Positions 55,063 through 63,920 of a stretch of DNA of 64,000 nt are shown one piece after another. Both the position numbers and the translations under genes were made by a program. The notes under the pieces were generated by a model, which ran no database searches, was not told the DNA's origin, and was given only the letters and a program-made list of their open reading frames with translations. Numbering within the stretch: position 1 is the stretch's first letter; each line of letters begins with the position of its first letter. Source of the DNA: Halomonas eurihalina (GTDB lineage Bacteria; Pseudomonadota; Gammaproteobacteria; Pseudomonadales; Halomonadaceae); NCBI RefSeq assembly GCF_008274785.1, contig NZ_VTPU01000006.1, forward strand, positions 148,283 through 212,282, written 5' to 3'.

Positions 55063-56577
55063 ATGATTTCCGGTTATCTCGATGGCCTGGGCATGGTGCT
55101 GCAGCTTGGCACGTTGCTGGCCATTGCCGGTGGCACACTGTTAGGCATCATCATGGGGTCGCTACCGGGGCTGACCTCGGCCATGGCGATTGCCTTGCTG
55201 TTGCCGGTTACCTTCGGCATGCCGCCGGTGGCGGGGGTGGGCATGCTGCTGGGGGCACTTTGCGGTGCCGGTGCCAGCGGTTCCATCCCGGCCATTCTGT
55301 TGAATATCCCGGGAACGCCCTCATCGGTGGCGACCACCTTCGACGGATATCCCATGGCAAAGAAGGGGGAGGCCGGTCGCGCACTGGGATTGGCGATCGT
55401 CGCTTCCTTCTTCGGCGGCGTGGCCAGCATGATCATCCTGAGCCTGCTGGCTCCACCCATCGCTGAGTTCGCGCTGCGCTTCGGTCCTGCCGAGTACTTT
55501 TCACTGAGTATCTTCGGCCTGGTGATCATTGCCTCGGTGGCGGGCAAATCGCTGCTAAAGGGCCTGATCGCGGGCCTGATCGGCTTCTTTGCCTCGACCA
55601 TTGGCACTGATCCGATCACTGGGGTGGGGCGCTTCACGTTTAATGAACTGTCGCTGTTGACCGGTATCAATCTGCTGCCGGCGTTGATCGGACTGTTCGC
55701 GGTCTCGCAAGTACTCAAGGATACGCTCGAATATGACCCGCATGAACGTGTGAAGGAGAGTACCCACCGCATCGATATCGCCCGGCCGCGCTTCCTCGAG
55801 ACGCTACGGCACTGGAAGGCGGTGGTGACTGGGGTGCTGTCCGGTTCGGTCGTCGGCCCGGTCCCGGGGGCGGGGGGCAGTATCGCGTCACTGGTGGCCT
55901 ATGATCAGACGCGACGTTTTTCCAAGTCGCCGGACAAGTTCGGTACCGGCTATGCTCCGGGCATCATCTCGGTGGAGAGTGCCAACAATGCGCTGCTGGG
56001 CGGGGCGCTGATCCCCACGCTGGCGCTGGGCATTCCCGGGGAGGCGGCCACTGCAGTACTGCTAGGTGGCCTGATGATTCAGGGCATCACGCCAGGGCCG
56101 CTGCTGTTTGATGACCAGGGTGGGATGGTCTATGGCATCTTTCTGGCCTATCTCGTTGCCAACTTCTTCATGCTGTTGATCATGTGCCTAGGCATCAAGC
56201 TGTTCATTCGTGTGCTTACCGTACCGCGTAAGCAGCTTCTCGCCACGATCCTGGTATTCTGCTTCATCGGCGTTTACGGCGTGGATGGCGATGTCTTCAA
56301 TCTCTATTTGATGCTCGGTTTCGGCGTGCTGGGGTATTTCCTCAACCGCTATGATTTCGGCACGGCTCCCGTGATCCTCGGGCTGATCCTGGGGCCGATC
56401 GCCGAGTCGAATCTGCGCCGTGGGTTGCAGTCATTCCAGGGAGACTGGACGCCGTTCTTCACTCGACCGATCAGTGTGACCTTTCTGGTCATCGCTATCG
56501 GACTGCTGGCGTTGACGCTATGGCAGAACTATCGTGCCGGAAAGCAAGTTTCGGCTTCGCAGGGCTCCGGCGTGTGA
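55063..56577 (+). CDS. TTT large membrane subunit (TctA-like), unit A
   Basis: The 504-residue permease has about eleven hydrophobic segments and the duplicated TctA signature: IMGSLPGLTSAMAIALLLP with LNIPGTPSSVATTFDGYPMA near residue 81, and GPVPGAGGSIASLVAYDQ with ALGIPGEAATAVLLGG in the second half. It would import the aldarate with proton or sodium. GAGGAGAG precedes the ATG. A strong terminator follows and separates unit A from unit B. Confidence 0.93.
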   Translation: MISGYLDGLGMVLQLGTLLAIAGGTLLGIIMGSLPGLTSAMAIALLLPVTFGMPPVAGVGMLLGALCGAGASGSIPAILLNIPGTPSSVATTFDGYPMAKKGEAGRALGLAIVASFFGGVASMIILSLLAPPIAEFALRFGPAEYFSLSIFGLVIIASVAGKSLLKGLIAGLIGFFASTIGTDPITGVGRFTFNELSLLTGINLLPALIGLFAVSQVLKDTLEYDPHERVKESTHRIDIARPRFLETLRHWKAVVTGVLSGSVVGPVPGAGGSIASLVAYDQTRRFSKSPDKFGTGYAPGIISVESANNALLGGALIPTLALGIPGEAATAVLLGGLMIQGITPGPLLFDDQGGMVYGIFLAYLVANFFMLLIMCLGIKLFIRVLTVPRKQLLATILVFCFIGVYGVDGDVFNLYLMLGFGVLGYFLNRYDFGTAPVILGLILGPIAESNLRRGLQSFQGDWTPFFTRPISVTFLVIAIGLLALTLWQNYRAGKQVSASQGSGV

Positions 56578-56604
56578 GGTGTTACGGCATCTCATGACGC
56601 CATG

Positions 56605-56640
56605 ACCGGGAGGCTGATCTGTCGCCTACCCGGTTTTTTT
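56605..56640 (+). terminator. Rho-independent terminator of unit A
   Basis: ACCGGGAGGC pairs with GCCTACCCGGT (one bulge) around a 9-base loop and is followed by a seven-T run. Confidence 0.92.
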
Positions 56641-56706
56641 CTTGAGACTTTAGTCCATATACGACCTTGGGTGTATTGCTGAGAAGGAACTAGAGCTCTA
56701 AGTTAC

Positions 56707-56725
56707 TTTGTATGATGTATGACAT
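56707..56725 (+). promoter_or_regulatory. Operator-like motif upstream of kdgD copy B
   Basis: TTTGTATGATGTATGACAT differs from the motif before copy A only at one base. It is at nearly the same distance from the GTG start. The surrounding promoter is alignable with that of copy A (both have CTTTAGT about 120-130 bases before the start) but has changed at many positions, so this block stands out as conserved. Confidence 0.6.
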
Positions 56726-56765
56726 TGAGGGTTGCCCCTCATGTTGTCTTGAACGAACAAGAGGA

Positions 56766-57644
56766 CGATCAGGTGAGTTTTACACGCGCAGATGTCAAGC
56801 AGGCGATCAGCGATGGGCTGTTGTCCTTCCCGGTCACCGATTTCGATGCCGAGGGGCGCTTCGATGCCGAGAGCTACAGCCGGCGACTGGAGTGGTTCAT
56901 CAGCCATGAGATCTCGGCGGTGTTCGTCGCCGGGGGTACCGGGGAGTTCTTCAACCTCTCCCAGGACGAATTCCGCGAGATCGTGCGCCTGGCGGTGAAG
57001 GTGGTCGACGGCAAGCTGCCGGTGATCGCCAGTGCGGGCCTCAGCGTGGCCACTGGCAGCGCTTTCGCGAAGATCGCCGAGGAGGAGGGCGCCGACGGTA
57101 TCCTGCTGATGCCGCCTTATCTGACGGAATGTCCTCAGGACGGCCTGGTCGAGTATGCACGCCAGATCTGCGACTCGACCTCCATCAGCGTGATCTACTA
57201 CAACCGCGGCAACGGCGTGATGAAGCCTGCCTCGGTGCAGCGTCTGGCCGATGCCTGCCCCAACCTGATCGGTCTCAAGGACGGCAAGGGCGACATGCAG
57301 GCCCTGAACCGGATCATCAAGGCCGTCGGCGATCGGCTGGCCTATGTGGGCGGCGTGCCCACCGCCGAGATCATGGCCGAGGCGTACCTGGCCGTGGGGG
57401 TGAATACCTACTCCAGCGCGGTGTTCAACTTCGTGCCGGATATGGCGGTGGCCTTCTACAAGGCGCTGCGGGCTGGCGACAGCGACACGGTGCGACGCAT
57501 TTCGCGGGAGTTTTTCCTGCCTTTCGTCGATCTGCGCGATAACAAGTCCGGCTATGCGGTCAGCCTGATCAAGGCCGGCACCGAGATCATTGGGCGTCCT
57601 TCGGGTAGCGTGCGCGCGCCGCTCGAGATGCCCAGTGCCGAGGA
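56766..57644 (+). repeat. Near-identical duplicated segment, copy B
   Basis: Partner of 51025-51903; one difference seen by eye over 879 bp. The boundaries are sharp: upstream GGACGATC replaces GGGCGATC a base before the tract, and downstream the two genes diverge fully for their last 45 bases. Confidence 0.9.
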
Positions 57645-57690
57645 GCGAGCTCGACTGGAAGCTCTGGTCGAAGTCGCCAAGGGCTTCTGA
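56773..57690 (+). CDS. kdgD: 5-dehydro-4-deoxyglucarate dehydratase, copy B
   Basis: The 305-residue product is identical to copy A except for the last ~15 residues (RARLEALVEVAKGF). All catalytic elements, including Lys169, are the same. The GTG start has AGAGGA upstream. Copy B leads unit B, followed by a second TTT transporter and garD. Two copies of the same enzyme under separate promoters suggest that each substrate operon carries its own complete lower step. Confidence 0.93.
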   Translation: MSFTRADVKQAISDGLLSFPVTDFDAEGRFDAESYSRRLEWFISHEISAVFVAGGTGEFFNLSQDEFREIVRLAVKVVDGKLPVIASAGLSVATGSAFAKIAEEEGADGILLMPPYLTECPQDGLVEYARQICDSTSISVIYYNRGNGVMKPASVQRLADACPNLIGLKDGKGDMQALNRIIKAVGDRLAYVGGVPTAEIMAEAYLAVGVNTYSSAVFNFVPDMAVAFYKALRAGDSDTVRRISREFFLPFVDLRDNKSGYAVSLIKAGTEIIGRPSGSVRAPLEMPSAEERARLEALVEVAKGF

Positions 57691-57737
57691 GAGCCCACCT
57701 TCACCGATACTCAACAATGACAGCGAAGAGGTGAAAC

Positions 57738-58790
57738 ATGAGCATGTCCAGCATTTACAAGACCCTCGGAACTTCTGTCCTGGTGGCCGGCATGGCCTTC
57801 GGCAGTGCTGCCGCCATGGCCGCCGATGGTCCGCTGCGTGGCAATGTGCGCGTAGTAATCGGCTCGACCTCGACCGGCGGTGATACCTACCAGAACTCCA
57901 GCATCGTTGTCGATGCGCTGGCCGAGAAGCTCGACCTCAACATGAAGGTCGATGCCGTCGGTGCGAGTTCCGCCTTCCGTACTCTGGATCGCGACTCTCG
58001 CGGCAATACCCTGATGATCTTCCACGATCAGTCCTATCTCGGGTATCTCTATGGCGTGGAAGGCTATGAAGATATCTTCGAGAAGTACACCATCGGGCCG
58101 ACCGTTGCCATCAACCCTGGCAACGCTTATCTGGTGCCCAAGGACTCGCCCTACCAGACCCTGGGTGACGTGATCGAGGCAGCCGGCAATGGCCAAGAGG
58201 TGCGTGTGGCCATCCAGCCGGGCGGTGTTTCGGAGATCGGTTTCAGTGCGCTGAAGAATGCCGTCGCTATCGAACACCCGGGCATGGAAGACAATCTGGT
58301 GGCCGTCAATACCGGCTCCCAGGCAGACAAGAATCAGCAGCTCTTCGACGACCAGGCTGACATGATCAACGGCACCGTACAGGCCAACGAGCAGTACACT
58401 CGCCTGCCGGCCGACGATCAGAAGGCCATGCGCTTCCTCTGGCTCACGGCGCGCAACAGCACCATCGAGCAGGCGCCGGAAGAAGGACTGGGCCAGACGA
58501 CCCGCGAGCAACTGCTCGAGTACGTCGAGCCCAACGTTTCCGTGACCATGGGGGGAGACGAGAACTTCACCTTCGATAAGGAATTCTTCTTCCTCTATAA
58601 CAAGGATATGGATCCCGCCATCGTGGAGCAGATCGATGAGGCACTGAGTGAGATCTATGCCGAGGGAGATATCCAGGAAACCCAGAAGAATTCTTTCTTC
58701 ATTCCCAACTTCAAGCCTTCCGACGAAGCCTCGGAGTACTTGGCCGAGAAGATGTCTCGCTATGAAGGCATCATCGACAACATCAAGTAA
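57738..58790 (+). CDS. TTT substrate-binding protein, unit B (divergent TctC type)
   Basis: The 350-residue periplasmic protein has a signal peptide (LGTSVLVAGMAFGSAAAMA, cleavage near residue 29) and the length and layout of TctC/Bug binding proteins. The usual IVPFxAGGxxD motif is replaced by VVIGSTSTGGDTYQNSS near residue 39. It is not closely similar to the unit A protein. GAAGAGGTG precedes the ATG. It lies directly upstream of tctB- and tctA-like genes, so the transport role is firm, and galactarate is a guess from context. Confidence 0.82.
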   Translation: MSMSSIYKTLGTSVLVAGMAFGSAAAMAADGPLRGNVRVVIGSTSTGGDTYQNSSIVVDALAEKLDLNMKVDAVGASSAFRTLDRDSRGNTLMIFHDQSYLGYLYGVEGYEDIFEKYTIGPTVAINPGNAYLVPKDSPYQTLGDVIEAAGNGQEVRVAIQPGGVSEIGFSALKNAVAIEHPGMEDNLVAVNTGSQADKNQQLFDDQADMINGTVQANEQYTRLPADDQKAMRFLWLTARNSTIEQAPEEGLGQTTREQLLEYVEPNVSVTMGGDENFTFDKEFFFLYNKDMDPAIVEQIDEALSEIYAEGDIQETQKNSFFIPNFKPSDEASEYLAEKMSRYEGIIDNIK

Positions 58791-58801
58791 GTGATGCGAA
58801 T

Positions 58802-58827
58802 AGCGGCGGCGTTGGGTCGCCGCCGCT
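58802..58827 (+). terminator. Strong hairpin between tctC and tctB of unit B
   Basis: AGCGGCGGCG pairs with CGCCGCCGCT around a 6-base loop, with TCCGTCTTTT after it. In this place it may lower expression of the membrane subunits relative to the binding protein. Confidence 0.75.
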
Positions 58828-58897
58828 TCCGTCTTTTGACGTGAGTCGCGATAGAAAAGCATAGGCCGGAACGCTTTCCGCCTATATCGGAGCCACT

Positions 58898-59341
58898 ATG
58901 GAATCAGGTCTGACCAGTCTGCTCAGCGTTTCGATCGATTTCGAGACCTCTCACCTTTTCTTCCCGAGGATTATTCACTGGATCATGGCGGTGCTGTTCG
59001 TCATTATCCTGGCGACGAAAACGATCCCGTTTCTAGCCGCGGTGAAGCGGGGAGAACGTACCTTGCCCATCTTGGGCGAATCCATGGATGGCTTCCGTTT
59101 CTTCGGCACCCTCGCCCTGATCGTGGCGTATTTCTACCTGATGGCAGTGGTAGGCAACCTCTTCCCTTATACGGGGTATGGCTTTCTGTTCGTCTCGATG
59201 GTGTTCGTTCTTCTGATGTCGCTGATGTACATGCATGAGTGGACGAAGAAGGGAGTCATCATCGTGGTGATCAATGCCATTGTCGCACCCAGCCTGGTCT
59301 GGTTCATCCTGGCCAAGCTGTTCAAAATCACCCTGCCGTGA
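58898..59341 (+). CDS. TTT small membrane subunit (TctB-like), unit B
   Basis: The 147-residue protein has four hydrophobic segments (around residues 25-45, 62-85, 88-107 and 115-140), a TctB-like length and the right place between the binding protein and the large permease. Sequence similarity to the unit A TctB is low, so the call rests on topology and context. The stop lies 17 bp before tctA. Confidence 0.78.
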   Translation: MESGLTSLLSVSIDFETSHLFFPRIIHWIMAVLFVIILATKTIPFLAAVKRGERTLPILGESMDGFRFFGTLALIVAYFYLMAVVGNLFPYTGYGFLFVSMVFVLLMSLMYMHEWTKKGVIIVVINAIVAPSLVWFILAKLFKITLP

Positions 59342-59358
59342 CCGAAGCGAGTGCCACC

Positions 59359-60882
59359 ATGGAATTTTTGTCACTTCTTGACGTTAGCTTTTTTCTGCTC
59401 GCCGGTTTCGGCGCGTTAGTTGGCATCATCTTTGGTGCCATTCCTGGCATGACGGCTACCATGGCGGTGGCAGTCTGCCTGCCATTGACCTATGCCCTGG
59501 GCTTGCATCATGGCCTGGCGCTGTTGCTGGGGCTTTATGTCGGTGGCATCTCCGGCGGCATGGTGCCGGCGGTTCTGCTCAATATCCCGGGCACACCGTC
59601 CTCGATTACCACCACCTTCGATGGCTATCCGATGGCCCGCAAGGGCGAGGGTGAGAGGGCGCTGCGGGTCAGTGTCATTGCTTCCGTTATCGGTGGGCTG
59701 ATCAGTGCCGCTGTGCTCTTCCTGTTTGCTCCCTTGCTGGCGGATTTTTCCATCAAGTTCTCCTATGTGGAGAAGTTCCTGATCATCCTGCTGGCCTTGA
59801 GCGTGATCGCGTCGTTGTCGAGCAACATGCTGGTGGGGATCTTTAGCGGGGTGATCGGCATCTGGCTGAGCCTGATCGGTACCTACAGCATCTCCGACGG
59901 TGGTAATGGCCATACGCGGCTGATGTTCGACTTCATGGAACCTTATCTGTTCGAGGGCTTTTCCCTATTGCCGGTGCTGATCGGAATTTTCGGTATTTCC
60001 ACCATCCTGCTCGAGTCTGAGAAGGGGGTGAAGAATGAGTTGAGTGACGAGCGCGTCAAGCTGGGCAAGGGCTCGCATTTCTCGTTCTCCATCTTCAAGG
60101 GGCGGTTGACCAATCTGGTGCGTTCTTCGTTCATCGGTACCTTCGTGGGCATGCTGCCGGGGGTCGGAGGCAGTGCGGCTTCGGTACTGGCCTATACCCA
60201 GGAGAAGAACCTGTCACGCGACTCCAGCGAGATGGGCAAGGGCGCGCCCCAGGGGCTGATCGCCTCCGAGTCTGCCAATAACGCCTTGACCGGTGGAGCG
60301 CTGATTCCGCTGCTCTCACTGGGTATCCCGGGTGACTCCACTACCGCTGTACTGATCGGCGCTTTCACTCTGCAAGGCATCCAGGTCGGTCCGCTGTTCA
60401 TTCCGGAGAATACCGATACCTGGTACATCATGATGACGGCGCTGGTGTTTGCCAATTTCGTGATGTTCTTTGTGATGTTCTATGCCATCAAGCACATCGC
60501 CAAGGTGGTCATGGTGCCCAAGCATATCCTCTATCCGCTGATCGTGATGATGTGCGTAGTGGGGGGCTATGCGATCAATTACGGCATCATGTTCGATGTC
60601 TGGACCCTGCTAATCTTCGGCGTTCTGGGCTATTTGATCCAGAAGATTGGCCTCGAGGTGGCGCCGCTGATCATTGGCTTCATCCTGGGCAGCCAGGCCG
60701 AGGTCTACTTCGTCAAGAGCCTGGAGTCAGCCGGTACTCTGTCGATTTTCTTCACCAAGAGCCCCATTGCTGTAGTGCTGTGGTTGCTGATCGTGGCCTC
60801 GGTGGTGTTCTCGATCGTGCTGAGTCTGAAGAGTCGTGCCAAGCGCCGTCAGAACAGTTCGGCTGACCCTGACCCGGTATAA
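59359..60882 (+). CDS. TTT large membrane subunit (TctA-like), unit B
   Basis: The 507-residue permease has about eleven hydrophobic segments. It has the two TctA signatures, IPGMTATMAVAVCLPLTYAL with LNIPGTPSSITTTFDGYPMA (near residue 76) and GMLPGVGGSAASVLAYTQE with LGIPGDSTTAVLIGAF. ATG 59359 gives the usual start; the open frame before it lies inside tctB. The C-terminus is strongly basic (KSRAKRRQ). garD follows after 15 bp. Confidence 0.93.
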   Translation: MEFLSLLDVSFFLLAGFGALVGIIFGAIPGMTATMAVAVCLPLTYALGLHHGLALLLGLYVGGISGGMVPAVLLNIPGTPSSITTTFDGYPMARKGEGERALRVSVIASVIGGLISAAVLFLFAPLLADFSIKFSYVEKFLIILLALSVIASLSSNMLVGIFSGVIGIWLSLIGTYSISDGGNGHTRLMFDFMEPYLFEGFSLLPVLIGIFGISTILLESEKGVKNELSDERVKLGKGSHFSFSIFKGRLTNLVRSSFIGTFVGMLPGVGGSAASVLAYTQEKNLSRDSSEMGKGAPQGLIASESANNALTGGALIPLLSLGIPGDSTTAVLIGAFTLQGIQVGPLFIPENTDTWYIMMTALVFANFVMFFVMFYAIKHIAKVVMVPKHILYPLIVMMCVVGGYAINYGIMFDVWTLLIFGVLGYLIQKIGLEVAPLIIGFILGSQAEVYFVKSLESAGTLSIFFTKSPIAVVLWLLIVASVVFSIVLSLKSRAKRRQNSSADPDPV

Positions 60883-60897
60883 CGAAGAGGAGCCGTC

Positions 60898-62460
60898 ATG
60901 ACTGATCATGTAGGCAAGATCATTCGAGTTCACCCAGCTGACAACGTCGCTGTAGTGGTGGAAGCCGCAGGGCTCGAAGAGGGACAGACGCTGGGCGAGG
61001 GGATGGTCGTGACCGCCAGGATTCCTCAGGGCCACAAACTGGCCCTGGAGGATATCGAGGAGGGCGGCCCCGTCCGCCGCTATGGCGAAGTCATCGGCAC
61101 GGCTATGGTGGCTATCCCGCAGGGTGGCCATGTCGACGAAACCAACCTGCACATGCCGACGCCGCCGGCGCTGGAGGATCTACCGCTGGCGACGCGCTCC
61201 GCTCCGCAAGTGGCTCCGTTGGAGGGTTATACCTTCGAGGGTTTCCGCAATGCTGATGGCAGCGTTGGCACCAAGAACGTGCTGGGCATCACCACCAGCG
61301 TGCAGTGCGTGGCGGGCACCATCGACCACGTGGTCCAGCGTATCAAGCGCGAGCTGCTGCCGCGCTTCCCCAACGTCGATGACGTGGTGGGACTCAACCA
61401 CAGCTATGGCTGCGGCGTGGCAATCAATGCGCCGGCCGCGGTGATCCCGATTCGTACTCTCAAGCACCTGGCCCAGAACCCCAATTTTGGCGACGAAGTC
61501 ATGGTCATCGGGCTCGGTTGCGAGAAACTGCAGCCCTCGACCCTGGTCGAGGACCGGCCAGTGAAGATCTACGAGAACACCGAGGCTGCCGATCCTGAGG
61601 CCAATGTGTTGAGCCTGCAGGACGAATCCTTCCAGGGGTTCGAGGAGATGGTCGATGGCATCATGGCCATGGCCGAGCGTCACCTCGAGCGCCTCGATCG
61701 TCGTCGTCGCGAGACCTGTCCGGTGTCCGAGCTGAGGGTGGGCATGCAATGTGGCGGTAGCGACGCCTTTTCCGGGTTGACCGCCAACCCGACCGTGGGC
61801 TTCGCCACCGACCTGATCGTGCGTGCCGGGGGGAGTGTGATGTTCTCCGAGGTCACCGAGGTACGCGATGCCATCCACTTGCTGACGCCGCGAGCGGTGG
61901 ACCGCTCGGTCGGTCAGGCGCTGGTCGATCAGATGGCCTGGTACGACGACTATCTCTCTCAAGGGCAGGCGGATCGTAGCGCCAATACTTCGCCCGGCAA
62001 CAAGAAAGGCGGGCTCTCCAACATCGTCGAGAAAGCGTTGGGCTCGGTCATCAAGTCCGGCGACTCGCCGATCGTCGATGTCATCGGCCCGGGAGAGCGG
62101 CTGCGCAAGCGGGGGCTGACCTTCGCTGCCACCCCGGCCAGTGACTTCATCTGCGGCACCTTGCAGGCCGCTGCCGGCATGAACCTGCAGGTTTTCACCA
62201 CTGGGCGCGGCACGCCCTACAACCTGCCGATGACCCCGGTGATCAAGGTATCGAGTAATTCCACCCTGGCGCGTCGCTGGCATGACCTGATTGACCTCGA
62301 TGCCGGGCGCATTGCCACTGGCGAGGCGAGTATCGAGGAACTGGGCTGGGAACTCTTCCACTTGATCCTCGATGTGGCCAGTGGCCGTCGCCAGGTCGCC
62401 GCCGACCGACTCGGCCTGTACAACGACCTGGTGCTGTTCAATCCGGCGCCGGTGACCTGA
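60898..62460 (+). CDS. garD: Galactarate dehydratase
   Basis: The 520-residue enzyme of the UxaA/GarD family dehydrates galactarate to 5-dehydro-4-deoxy-D-glucarate. An N-terminal SAF-type domain covers residues ~1-95. The catalytic part starts with [16 protein letters not shown] near residue 120. It contains [26 protein letters not shown], the [14 protein letters not shown] motif near residue 285 and [12 protein letters not shown] near residue 435. The length fits GarD (about 520) better than altronate dehydratase (about 495). GAAGAGGAG precedes the ATG. It converges with GudD on the same KdgD substrate. Confidence 0.92.
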   Translation: MTDHVGKIIRVHPADNVAVVVEAAGLEEGQTLGEGMVVTARIPQGHKLALEDIEEGGPVRRYGEVIGTAMVAIPQGGHVDETNLHMPTPPALEDLPLATRSAPQVAPLEGYTFEGFRNADGSVGTKNVLGITTSVQCVAGTIDHVVQRIKRELLPRFPNVDDVVGLNHSYGCGVAINAPAAVIPIRTLKHLAQNPNFGDEVMVIGLGCEKLQPSTLVEDRPVKIYENTEAADPEANVLSLQDESFQGFEEMVDGIMAMAERHLERLDRRRRETCPVSELRVGMQCGGSDAFSGLTANPTVGFATDLIVRAGGSVMFSEVTEVRDAIHLLTPRAVDRSVGQALVDQMAWYDDYLSQGQADRSANTSPGNKKGGLSNIVEKALGSVIKSGDSPIVDVIGPGERLRKRGLTFAATPASDFICGTLQAAAGMNLQVFTTGRGTPYNLPMTPVIKVSSNSTLARRWHDLIDLDAGRIATGEASIEELGWELFHLILDVASGRRQVAADRLGLYNDLVLFNPAPVT

Positions 62461-62491
62461 ACCCATTAGATTTTTACAAGAGGCAAAGTTC

Positions 62492-63817
62492 ATGTTCCCC
62501 AAGATCACCAAGATGAACATCGTGCCGGTGGCCGGCGAAGACGGTTTCCTGCTCAACCTGAGTGGTGGTCACGCGCCCTGGTTCATCCGTTGCGTGCTGG
62601 TGCTGGAAGACGAGTCCGGCAATCGCGGGGTCGGTGAGATTCCCTCCAGTGACGGAATCCTGAAGGGACTGGAGAAGTGCCGGCCGCTGGTAGAAGGTTC
62701 GCGGGTCAACGAGGTCAAGCAGGTGCTGAGCCGGGCACGCGACCTGCTGGCTCAGGGAGGGCCGGAAGAGCGTGGCCAGCAGACTTTCGACCTGCGGGTG
62801 GCGGTGCACGTCATCACGGCCATCGAATCGGCGCTGTTCGATCTCTTCGGCCAGGCGCTGGGTATGCCGGTCGCCGACTTGCTGGGCCAGTACGGTCGCC
62901 AGCGTGATGAGGTCGAGGCGCTCGGTTATCTGTTCCTGCTCGGTGATCCCGACAAGACCGACCTGCCATATCCGAAGGCCACCGACCCGGTCGATGCCTG
63001 GGACGAAGTACGTTATCGCGAAGCCATGACGCCCGAGGCCGTTGCCAATCTGGCCAAGGCCGCCTATGAGCGCTATGGCTTCCGTGACTTCAAGCTCAAG
63101 GGAGGCGTGCTGCGTGGTGAAGAAGAGGCCGACTGCATCCGCGCGCTCCACGAGGCCTTCCCCGAAGCCCGCTTGACGCTGGACCCCAATGGGGCCTGGA
63201 AGCTGGACGAGGCGGTGCGCGTGCTGGAGCCGATCAAACACTTGCTGAGCTACGCCGAGGACCCCTGTGGCCAGGAAGGCGGCTTCTCCGGTCGCGAGAC
63301 CATGGCCGAGTTCAAGAAGCGCACTGGGCTGCCCACCGCAACCAACATGATTGCTACCGATTACAAGCAGTTGCAGTTGGCGGTGCAGCTCAACTCGGTG
63401 GATATTCCCCTGGCTGACTGCCACTTCTGGACCATGCAGGGCGCCGTGGCGGTAGGCGAGTTGTGCAACGAATGGGGCATGACCTGGGGCTCGCACAGCA
63501 ACAATCATTTCGATATCTCGTTGGCCATGATGACCCACGTGGCCGCCGCCTGCCCGGGCGAGATCACGGCCATCGATACCCACTGGATCTGGCAGGACGG
63601 CCAGCGCATCACCACCGATCCTTTCCAGATTCGCGATGGCAAGCTCCAGGTGCCGTCCACGCCGGGGCTTGGTGTCGAGCTGGATGACGACAAGCTGATG
63701 GAGGCCCACGAAACGTACAAGCGCCTCGATGTCACCCAGCGCAACGATGCCATGGCCATGCAGTATCTGATCAAGGGCTGGGAGTTCGATCCCAAACGCC
63801 CGGCGTTGGTGCGCTGA
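62492..63817 (+). CDS. gudD: D-glucarate dehydratase, copy B
   Basis: The 441-residue enolase-superfamily enzyme has the same catalytic layout as copy [10 protein letters not shown] with KxK near residue 198, [20 protein letters not shown], and [14 protein letters not shown] with the catalytic His near residue 335. It differs from copy A across its whole length, so this is an older duplication or separate acquisition. It might prefer another aldarate such as idarate. It follows garD by 31 bp with AAGAGG as ribosome binding site. Confidence 0.92.
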   Translation: MFPKITKMNIVPVAGEDGFLLNLSGGHAPWFIRCVLVLEDESGNRGVGEIPSSDGILKGLEKCRPLVEGSRVNEVKQVLSRARDLLAQGGPEERGQQTFDLRVAVHVITAIESALFDLFGQALGMPVADLLGQYGRQRDEVEALGYLFLLGDPDKTDLPYPKATDPVDAWDEVRYREAMTPEAVANLAKAAYERYGFRDFKLKGGVLRGEEEADCIRALHEAFPEARLTLDPNGAWKLDEAVRVLEPIKHLLSYAEDPCGQEGGFSGRETMAEFKKRTGLPTATNMIATDYKQLQLAVQLNSVDIPLADCHFWTMQGAVAVGELCNEWGMTWGSHSNNHFDISLAMMTHVAAACPGEITAIDTHWIWQDGQRITTDPFQIRDGKLQVPSTPGLGVELDDDKLMEAHETYKRLDVTQRNDAMAMQYLIKGWEFDPKRPALVR

Positions 63818-63869
63818 AGCAGCACCGCGTCATCCGGCGGAGCATGAGCCCTCTTCGCCGGCTCACTTC

Positions 63870-63900
63870 CAGTGATACGGCCATACCGGCGGTATCACTG
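63870..63900 (+). terminator. Hairpin between gudD copy B and the aldehyde dehydrogenase gene
   Basis: CAGTGATAC pairs with GTATCACTG, and an inner GCC/GGC extends the stem. No T-run follows, so it is more likely a processing or attenuation structure than a full stop. Confidence 0.6.
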
Positions 63901-63920
63901 CTTCCCTCGACAGGAGAGAA

